In this document: positions 54,945 to 62,684 of the stretch, one piece after another
How positions within the stretch are numbered: position 1 is the stretch's first letter
Layout: each line of letters starts with the position of its first letter
Assembly (NCBI GenBank): GCA_964057225.1
Contig: OZ059900.1
Location: 19,359,638-19,423,637 of the forward strand
Direction: 5' to 3'
Source: Auanema rhodensis
Taxonomy: Eukaryota > Nematoda > Chromadorea > Rhabditida > Rhabditidae
DNA: 64,000 nt
Position numbers and translations under genes: made by a program
Notes under the pieces: model-generated
Seen by the model: only the letters and a program-made list of their open reading frames with translations
Told to the model about the DNA's origin: nothing
The model's database searches: none

Positions 54945-54950
54945 GTAAGT
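54945..54950 (+). other. GTAAGT, consensus-like 5' splice donor
   Basis: GTAAGT at monomer positions 113-118 is the textbook eukaryotic donor hexamer and is kept in every monomer I read, including those with ATTGTAAG just upstream. A T-rich tract ending in CTAG lies 100 bp downstream (monomer positions 196-212), so each monomer carries a potential 100-nt intron if transcribed on this strand. The sequence match is seen; use as a splice site is inference. Confidence 0.3.
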
Positions 54951-54982
54951 CAAAACCTTGTTTACAGCGAAATTTCCAAAAA

Positions 54983-54994
54983 CTGGTTTTCCAG
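54983..54994. repeat. CTGG-TTTT-CCAG inverted repeat
   Basis: A 4-bp stem with a 4-nt T loop sits at monomer positions 151-162. In the short 341-bp class (for example 19284-19624) one T of the loop is missing and the arms are unchanged. In other classes one arm is altered (ACTCG at about 8495, AGTGG at about 2273). It is short enough to be chance. Confidence 0.45.
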
Positions 54995-54997
54995 CAT

Positions 54998-55047
54998 AAT
55001 AAAATATTTCTCATGGGAAATACTGTGTTTTTGTATTTTTCTAGTGT
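54998..55047 (+). promoter_or_regulatory. Putative polyadenylation signal with GT-rich tract
   Basis: AATAAA lies at monomer positions 166-171, and a GT-rich tract (CTGTGTTTTTG followed by T5) begins 20 bases later and runs to about 215. This is the usual spacing of a eukaryotic poly(A) hexamer and downstream GU-rich element. AATAAA is kept in almost every monomer; in the monomer at 47998 it reads GATAAA (changed base at 48163). Because it recurs every 342 bp, plus-strand transcripts would meet a termination signal in each monomer. It could equally be a by-product of AT-rich composition. Confidence 0.3.
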
Positions 55048-55089
55048 TCAGCATGTAAAATGCTTCATTTTAGTATGTAACACGCTGAA
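55047..55089. repeat. 43-bp imperfect hairpin TTCAGC...GCTGAA
   Basis: TTCAGCATGT at one end pairs with ACACGCTGAA at the other: six base pairs, one A/C mismatch, then three more pairs, enclosing a 23-nt loop. An alternative smaller hairpin, AGCAT-GTAAA-ATGCT, lies inside the left half. Classes with AACACCCTG (for example 45946-46287) break one of the six outer pairs. No protein or function can be assigned. Confidence 0.5.
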
Positions 55090-55106
55090 ATTCGTTGCAT
55101 TTGACG
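55090..55106 (+). promoter_or_regulatory. TTCGTTG core, weak CENP-B-box resemblance
   Basis: The seven bases TTCGTTG at monomer positions 259-265 equal the start of the published mammalian CENP-B box (YTTCGTTGGAARCGGGA), and the essential central A also matches. The essential CGGG half is TGAC here, so only about 9 of 17 positions agree. Several classes lose the core: TTAATTG (for example 9029 block neighbours 8345 and 24750), TTCAATG (48682, 56199, 57222, 58245) and TTCGTTT (684, 3831, 45946). Binding by a CENP-B-like protein is speculation. Confidence 0.12.
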
Positions 55107-55108
55107 AC

Positions 55109-55116
55109 TCATATGA
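55109..55116. repeat. TCATATGA palindrome (NdeI site)
   Basis: An 8-bp perfect palindrome at monomer positions 277-284, containing CATATG. It is kept in nearly every monomer. It is altered to TTATATGA at about 41097 and 42805 (ACTTATATG), and the right arm becomes CATATGCAC at 26398 and 30500. Confidence 0.8.
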
Positions 55117-55120
55117 ACAA

Positions 55121-55130
55121 AAATCGATTT
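55121..55130. repeat. AAATCGATTT palindrome (ClaI site)
   Basis: A 10-bp perfect palindrome at monomer positions 289-298 containing ATCGAT. It is present in almost all monomers. The monomer at 27144 reads AAATTGATTT (around 27435) and loses the ClaI site; AACATCGATTT at about 20598 and 23671 keeps ClaI but loses one arm base. The flanking AACCAAAATCG variant marks a subset of monomers (8687, 12789, 46288, 47656, 51071). Confidence 0.85.
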
Positions 55131-55148
55131 AATCAATATTAGCCATAA

Positions 55149-55160
55149 GGGGCGTGCCCT
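55149..55160. repeat. GC-rich patch GGGCGTGCCC
   Basis: GGGC-GT-GCCC at monomer positions 318-327 is the only strongly GC-rich stretch in an otherwise AT-rich unit and forms a 4-bp inverted repeat. It exists in a few discrete states: GGGGCG (most), AGGCG after ATAAG (for example 3831 upstream, 6978 upstream), AAAGGGCG (4244, 8003, 16550) and GGGTCG (1097, 1781, 5611, 31246, 35008). GGGGCGTG also resembles an Sp/KLF-type GT box, which is only a resemblance. Confidence 0.6.
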
Positions 55161-56198
55161 CAGAATATGCTAATTTCCTTAATTTTCTAACCCCTGTTTT
55201 TTGTCGTGAAAGTGGAACTAGACGTTGTAGGAACAATTTTGAGCTAGGTTTCATTGACATTGCATGAGTTCGAACACATGAAATCGTAAGTCAAAACCTT
55301 GTTTACAGCGAAATTTCCAAAAACTGGTTTTCCAGCATAATAAAATATTTCTCATGGGAAATACTGTGTTTTTGTATTTTTCTAGTGTTCAGCATGTAAA
55401 ATACTTCATTTAAGTATGTAACACGCTGAAATTCGTTGCATTTGACGACTCATATGAACAAAAATCGATTTAATCAATATTAGCCATAAGGGGCGTGCCC
55501 TCAGAATATGCTAATTTCCTTAATTTTCTAACCCCTGTTTTTTTGTCGTGAAAGTGGAATAAGACGTTGTAGGAACAATTTTGAGCTAGGTTTCATTGAC
55601 ATTGCATGAGTTTGAACACATGAAATCGTAAGTCAAAACCTTGTTTACAGCGAACTTTCCAAAAACTGGTTTTCCAGCATAATAAAATATTTCTCATGGG
55701 AAATACTAAGTTTTTGTATTTTTATAGTGTTCAGCATGTAAAATGCTTCATTTTAGTATGTAACACCCTGAAATTCGTTTCATTTGACGACTCATATGAA
55801 CAAAAATCGATTTAATCAATATTAGCCATAAGGGGCGTGCCCTCAGAATATGCTAATTTCCTTAATTTTCTAACCCCTGTTTTTTTGTCGTGAAAGTGGA
55901 ACTAGACGTTGTAGGAACAATTTTGAGCAAGGTTTCATTGACATTGCATGAGTTTGAACACATGAAATCGTAAGTCAAAACCTTGTTTACAGCGAACTTT
56001 CCAAAAACTGGTTTTCCAGCATAATAAAATATTTCTCATGGGAAATACTGTGTTTTTGTATTTTTATAGTGTTCAGCATTTAAATGCTTCATTTTAGTAT
56101 GTAACACCCTGAAATTCGTTTCATTTGACGACTCATATGAACAAAAATCGATTTAATCAATATTAGCCATAAGGGGCGTGCCCTCAGAATATGCTAAT

Positions 56199-58584
56199 TT
56201 CCTTAATTTTCTAACCCCTGTTTTTTGTCGTGAAAGTGGAACTAGACGTTGTAGGAACAATTTTGAGCTAGGTTTCATTGACATTGCATGAGTTTGAACA
56301 CATGAAATCGTAAGTCAAAACCTTGTTTACAGCGAAATTTCCAAAAACTGGTTTTCCAGCATAATAAAATATTTCTCATGGGAAATACTGTGTTTTTGTA
56401 TTTTTCTAGTGTTCAGCATGTAAAACACTTCATTTTAGTATGTAACACGCTGAAATTCAATGCATTTGACGAATCATATGAACAAAAATCGATTTAATCA
56501 ATATAAGCCATAGAGGCGTGCCCTCAGAATATGCTAATTTCCTTAATTTTCTAACCCCTGTTTTTTGTCGTGAAAGTGGAACTAGACGTTGTAGGAACAA
56601 TTTTGAGCTAGGTTTCATTGACATTGCATGAGTTTGAACACATGAAATCGTAAGTCAAAACCTTGTTTACAGCGAAATTTCCAAAAACTGGTTTTCCAGC
56701 ATAATAAAATATTTCTCATGGGAAATACTGTGTTTTTGTATTTTTATAGTGTTCAGCATGTAAAATGCTTCATTTTAGTATGTAACACGCTGAAATTCGT
56801 TGCATTTGACGACTCATATGAACAAAAATCGATTTAATCAATATTAGCCATAAGGGGCGTGCCCTCAGAATATGCTAATTTCCTTAATTTTCTAACCCCT
56901 GTTTTTTTGTCGTGAAAGTGGAATTAGACGTTGTAGGAACAATTTTGAGCTAGGTTTCATTGACATTGCATGAGTTTGAACACATGAAATCGTAAGTCAA
57001 AACCTTGTTTACAGCGAAATTTCCAAAAACTGGTTTTCCAGCATAATAAAATATTTCTCATGGGAAATACTGTGTTTTTGTATTTTTCTAGTGTTCAGCA
57101 TGTAAAATGCTTCATTTTAGTATGTAACACGCTGAAATTCGTTGCATTTGACGACTCATATGAACAAAAATCGATTTAATCAATATTAGCCATAAGGGGC
57201 GTGCCCTCAGAATATGCTAATTTCCTTAATTTTCTAACCCCTGTTTTTTGTCGTGAAAGTGGAACTAGACGTTGTAGGAACAATTTTGAGCTAGGTTTCA
57301 TTGACATTGCATGAGTTTGAACACATGAAATCGTAAGTCAAAACCTTGTTTACAGCGAAATTTCCAAAAACTGGTTTTCCAGCATAATAAAATATTTCTC
57401 ATGGGAAATACTGTGTTTTTGTATTTTTCTAGTGTTCAGCATGTAAAACACTTCATTTTAGTATGTAACACGCTGAAATTCAATGCATTTGACGAATCAT
57501 ATGAACAAAAATCGATTTAATCAATATAAGCCATAGAGGCGTGCCCTCAGAATATGCTAATTTCCTTAATTTTCTAACCCCTGTTTTTTGTCGTGAAAGT
57601 GGAACTAGACGTTGTAGGAACAATTTTGAGCTAGGTTTCATTGACATTGCATGAGTTTGAACACATGAAATCGTAAGTCAAAACCTTGTTTACAGCGAAA
57701 TTTCCAAAAACTGGTTTTCCAGCATAATAAAATATTTCTCATGGGAAATACTGTGTTTTTGTATTTTTATAGTGTTCAGCATGTAAAATGCTTCATTTTA
57801 GTATGTAACACGCTGAAATTCGTTGCATTTGACGACTCATATGAACAAAAATCGATTTAATCAATATTAGCCATAAGGGGCGTGCCCTCAGAATATGCTA
57901 ATTTCCTTAATTTTCTAACCCCTGTTTTTTTGTCGTGAAAGTGGAATTAGACGTTGTAGGAACAATTTTGAGCTAGGTTTCATTGACATTGCATGAGTTT
58001 GAACACATGAAATCGTAAGTCAAAACCTTGTTTACAGCGAAATTTCCAAAAACTGGTTTTCCAGCATAATAAAATATTTCTCATGGGAAATACTGTGTTT
58101 TTGTATTTTTCTAGTGTTCAGCATGTAAAATTCTTCATTTTAGTATGTAACACGCTGAAATTCGTTGCATTTGACGACTCATATGAACAAAAATCGATTT
58201 AATCAATATTAGCCATAAGGGGCGTGCCCTCAGAATATGCTAATTTCCTTAATTTTCTAACCCCTGTTTTTTGTCGTGAAAGTGGAACTAGACGTTGTAG
58301 GAACAATTTTGAGCTAGGTTTCATTGACATTGCATGAGTTTGAACACATGAAATCGTAAGTCAAAACCTTGTTTACAGCGAAATTTCCAAAAACTGGTTT
58401 TCCAGCATAATAAAATATTTCTCATGGGAAATACTGTGTTTTTGTATTTTTCTAGTGTTCAGCATGTGAAACACTTCATTTTAGTATGTAACACGCTGAA
58501 ATTCAATGCATTTGACGAATCATATGAACAAAAATCGATTTAATCAATATAAGCCATAGAGGCGTGCCCTCAGAATATGCTAAT
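56199..58584. repeat. Three-monomer HOR, 1023 bp, two full copies and a fragment
   Basis: Units 56199-57221 and 57222-58244, then the first monomer of a third (58245-58584). Each unit is the 340-bp class, a T6/ATAG monomer (341 bp) and a GGAATTAG/CTAG monomer (342 bp). The same unit is at 48682-49704. The second unit is also the start of block B copy 2. Confidence 0.92.
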
Positions 58585-60635
58585 TTCCTTAATTTTCTAA
58601 CCCCTGTTTTTTGTCGTGAAAGTGGAACTAGACGTTGTAGGAACAATTTTGAGCTAGGTTTCATTGACATTGCATGAGTTTGAACACATGAAATCGTAAG
58701 TCAAAACCTTGTTTACAGCGAAATTTCCAAAAACTGGTTTTCCAGCATAATAAAATATTTCTCATGGGAAATACTGTGTTTTTGTATTTTTCTAGTGTTC
58801 AGCATGTAAAATACTTCATTTTAGTATGTAACACGCTGAAATTCGTTGCATTTGACGACTCATATGAACAAAAATCGATTTAATCAATATTAGCCATAAG
58901 GGGCGTGCCCTCAGAATGTGCTAATTTCCTTAATTTTCTAACCCCTGTTTTTTTGTCGTGAAAGTGGAATTAGACGTTGTAAGAACAATTTTGAGCTAGG
59001 TTTCATTGACATTGCATGAGTTTGAACACATGAAATCGTAAGTCAAAACCTTGTTTACAGCGAACTTTCCAAAAACTGGTTTTCCAGCATAATAAAATAT
59101 TTCTCATGGGAAATACTGTGTTTTTGTATTTTTATAGTGTTCAGCATGTAAAATGCTTCATTTTAGTATGTAACACCCTGAAATTCGTTTCATTTGACGA
59201 CTCATATGAACAAAAATCGATTTAATCAATATTAGCCATAAGGGGCGTGCCCTCAGAATATGCTAATTTCCTTAATTTTCTAACCCCTGTTTTTTTGTCG
59301 TGAAAGTGGAACTAGACGTTGTAGGAACAATTTTGAGCTAGGTTTCATTGACATTGCATGAGTTTGAACACATGAAATCGTAAGTCAAAACCTTGTTTAC
59401 AGCGAAATTTCCAAAAACTGGTTTTCCAGCATAATAAAATATTTCTCATGGGAAATACTGTGTTTTTGTATTTTTCTAGTGTTCAGCATGTGAAATACTT
59501 CATTTTAGTATGTAACACGCTGAAATTCGTTGCATTTGACGACTCATATGAACAAAAATCGATTTAATCAATATTAGCCATAAGGGGCGTGCCCTCAGAA
59601 TATGCTAATTTCCTAAATTTTCTAACCCCTGTTTTTTTGTCGTGAAAGTGGAACTAGACGTTGTACGAACAATTTTGAGCTAGGTTTCATTGACATTGCA
59701 TGAGTTTGAACACATGAAATCGTAAGTCAAAACCTTGTTTACAGCGAAATTTCCAAAAACTGGTTTTCCAGCATAATAAAATATTTCTCATGGGTAAAAC
59801 TGTGTTTTTGTATTTTTCTAGTGTTCAGCATGTAAAATGCTTCATTTTAGTATGTAACACGCTGAAATTCGTTGCATTTGACGACTCATATGAACCAAAA
59901 TCGATTTAATCAATATTAGCCATAAGGGGCGTGCCCTCAGAATATGCTAATTTCCTAAATTTTCTAACCCCTGTTTTTTTGTCGTGAAAGTGGAACTAGA
60001 CATTGTACGAACAATTTTGAGCTAGGTTTCATTGACATTGCATGAGTTTGAACACATGAAATCGTAAGTCAAAACCTTGTTTACAGCGAAATTTCCAAAA
60101 ACTGGTTTTCCAGCATAATAAAATATTTCTCATGGGAAAAACTGTGTTTTTGTATTTTTCTAGTGTTCAGCTTGTAAAATGCTTCATTTTAGTATGTAAC
60201 ACGCTGAAATTTGTTGCATTTGACGACTCATATGAACAAAAATCGATTTAATCAATATTAGCCATAAGGGGCGTGCCCTCAGAATATGCTAATTTCCTTA
60301 ATTTTCTAACCCCTGTTTTTTTGTCGTGAAAGTGGAACTAGACGTTGTACGAACAATTTTGAGCTAGGTTTCATTGACATTGCATGAGTTTGAACACATG
60401 AAATCGTAAGTCAAAACCTTGTTTACAGCGAAATTTCCAAAAACTGGTTTTCCAGCATAATAAAATATTTCTCATGGGAAATACTGTGTTTTTGTATTTT
60501 TCTAGTGTTCAGCATGTAAAATGCTCCATTTTAGTATGTAACACGCTGAAATTCGTTGCATTTGACGACTCATATGAACAAAAATCGATTTAATCAATAT
60601 TAGCCATAAGGGGCGTGCCCTCAGAATATGCTAAT
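57222..60635. repeat. Ten-monomer block B, copy 2
   Basis: Monomers 168-177, collinear with 48682-52096. Rare shared markers are GAATGTGC (58918 versus 50379), GTAAGAAC, GGGTAAAACTG with GAACCAAAATCG, ACATTGTA with GCTTGTAA, and ATGCTCC. Similarity ends at 60635: copy 1 continues into the dimeric region and copy 2 into block C. Confidence 0.87.
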
Positions 60636-62684
60636 TTCCTTAATTTTCTAACCCCTGTTTTTTTGTCGTGAAAGTGGAATTAGACGTTGTAGGAACAATT
60701 TTGAGCTAGGTTTCATTGACATTGCATGAGTTTGAACACATGAAATCGTAAGTCAAAACCTTGTTTACAGCGAAATTTCCAAAAACTGGTTTTCCAGCAT
60801 AATAAAATATTTCTCATGGGAAATACTGTGTTTTTGTATTTTTATAGTGTTCAGCATGTAAAATGCTTCATTTTAGTATGTAAGACGCTGAAATTCGTTG
60901 CATTTGACGACTCATATGAACAAAAATCGATTTAATCAATATTAGCCATAAGGGGCGTGCCCTCAGAATATGCTAATTTCCTTAATTTTCTAACCCCTGT
61001 TTTTTTGTCGTGAAAGTGGAATTAGACGTTGTAGGAACAATTTTGAGCTAGGTTTCATTGACATTGCATGAGTTTGAACACATGAAATCGTAAGTCAAAA
61101 CCTTGTTTACAGCGAAATTTCCAAAAACTGGTTTTCCAGCATAATAAAATATTTCTCATGGGAAATACTGTGTTTTTGTATTTTTCTAGTGTTCAGCATG
61201 TAAAATGCTTCATTTTAGTATGTAACACGCTGAAATTCGTTGCATTTGACGACTCATATGAACAAAAATCGATTTAATCAATATTAGCCATAAGGGGCGT
61301 GCCCTCAGAATATGCTAATTTCCTTAATTTTCTAACCCCTGTTTTTTGTCGTGAAAGTGGAACTAGACGTTGTAGGAACAATTTTGAGCTAGGTTTCATT
61401 GACATTGCATGAGTTCGAACACATGAAATCGTAAGTCAAAACCTTGTTTACAGCGAAATTTCCAAAAACTGGTTTTCCAGCATAATAAAATATTTCTCAT
61501 GGGAAATACTGTGTTTTTGTATTTTTCTAGTGTTCAGCATGTAAAATACTCCATTTTAGTATGTAACACGCTGAAATTCGTTGCATTTGACGACTCATAT
61601 GAACAAAAATCGATTTAATCAATATAAGCCATAAGGGGCGTGCCCTCAGAATATGCTAATTTCCTTAATTTTCTAACCCCTGTTTTTTGTCGTGAAAGTG
61701 GAACTAGACGTTGTAGGAACAATTTTGAGCTAGGTTTCATTGACATTGCATGAGTTTGTACACATGAAATCGTAAGTCAAAACCTTGTTTACAGCGAAAT
61801 TTCCAAAAACTGGTTTTCCAGCATAATAAAATATTTCTCATGGGAAATACTGTGTTTTTGTATTTTTCTAGTGTTCAGCATGTAAAATACTTCATTTAAG
61901 TATGTAACACGCTGAAATTCGTTGCATTTGACGACTCATATGAACAAAAATCGATTTAATCAATATTAGCCATAAGGGGCGTGCCCTCAGAATATGCTAA
62001 TTTCCTTAATTTTCTAACCCCTGTTTTTTTGTCGTGAAAGTGGAATAAGACGTTGTAGGAACAATTTTGAGCTAGGTTTCATTGACATTGCATGAGTTTG
62101 AACACATGAAATCGTAAGTCAAAACCTTGTTTACAGCGAACTTTCCAAAAACTGGTTTTCCAGCATAATAAAATATTTCTCATGGGAAATACTAAGTTTT
62201 TGTATTTTTATAGTGTTCAGCATGTAAAATGCTTCATTTTAGTATGTAACACCCTGAAATTCGTTTCATTTGACGACTCATATGAACAAAAATCGATTTA
62301 ATCAATATTAGCCATAAGGGGCGTGCCCTCAGAATATGCTAATTTCCTTAATTTTCTAACCCCTGTTTTTTTGTCGTGAAAGTGGAACTAGACGTTGTAG
62401 GAACAATTTTGAGCAAGGTTTCATTGACATTGCATGAGTTTGAACACATGAAATCGTAAGTCAAAACCTTGTTTACAGCGAACTTTCCAAAAACTGGTTT
62501 TCCAGCATAATAAAATATTTCTCATGGGAAATACTGTGTTTTTGTATTTTTATAGTGTTCAGCATTTAAATGCTTCATTTTAGTATGTAACACCCTGAAA
62601 TTCGTTTCATTTGACGACTCATATGAACAAAAATCGATTTAATCAATATTAGCCATAAGGGGCGTGCCCTCAGAATATGCTAAT
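60636..62684. repeat. Block C, copy 2 (six monomers)
   Basis: Monomers 178-183. It matches 54491-56198, except that the third monomer of copy 1 corresponds to two monomers here: 61320-61660 (GAGTTCGAAC, AAAATACTCC, ATATAAGCC) and 61661-62001 (GTTTGTACAC, CATTTAAG). GCATTTAAATGC (62562) lies 6485 bp after its partner (56077). Confidence 0.87.

Larger units (their letters stand above)
54833..55174. repeat. Reference monomer (342 bp)
   Basis: This copy differs from the majority monomer at a single diagnostic base (GGAATTAG where most have GGAACTAG), so it serves as the coordinate reference for the motifs listed inside it; add the same offset to any monomer start to find them elsewhere. In order it holds a T7 tract (about 23-30), a very constant segment (about 70-140), a CTGG/CCAG hairpin (151-162), AATAAA (166-171), a GT-rich tract (191-215), a 43-bp hairpin (215-257), TTCGTTG (259-265), TCATATGA (277-284), AAATCGATTT (289-298) and a GC-rich patch (317-328). 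Counted composition is C 56 and G 60 of 342 in the majority form, with 9 CpG against 9.8 expected. Confidence 0.95.
54491..56198. repeat. Block C, copy 1 (five monomers)
   Basis: Monomers 160-164. Order: GGAATTAG/ATAG; GGAATTAG/CTAG; GAGTTCGAAC with AAAATAC and CATTTAAG; GGAATAAG with GAACTTTCC, ATACTAAG and AACACCCTG; GAGCAAGG with GCATTTAAATGC. It matches 60636-62684, which has six monomers. The last monomer is 341 bp because GCATTTAAATGC is one base shorter than GCATGTAAAATGC; that change makes a 12-bp perfect palindrome. Confidence 0.88.
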
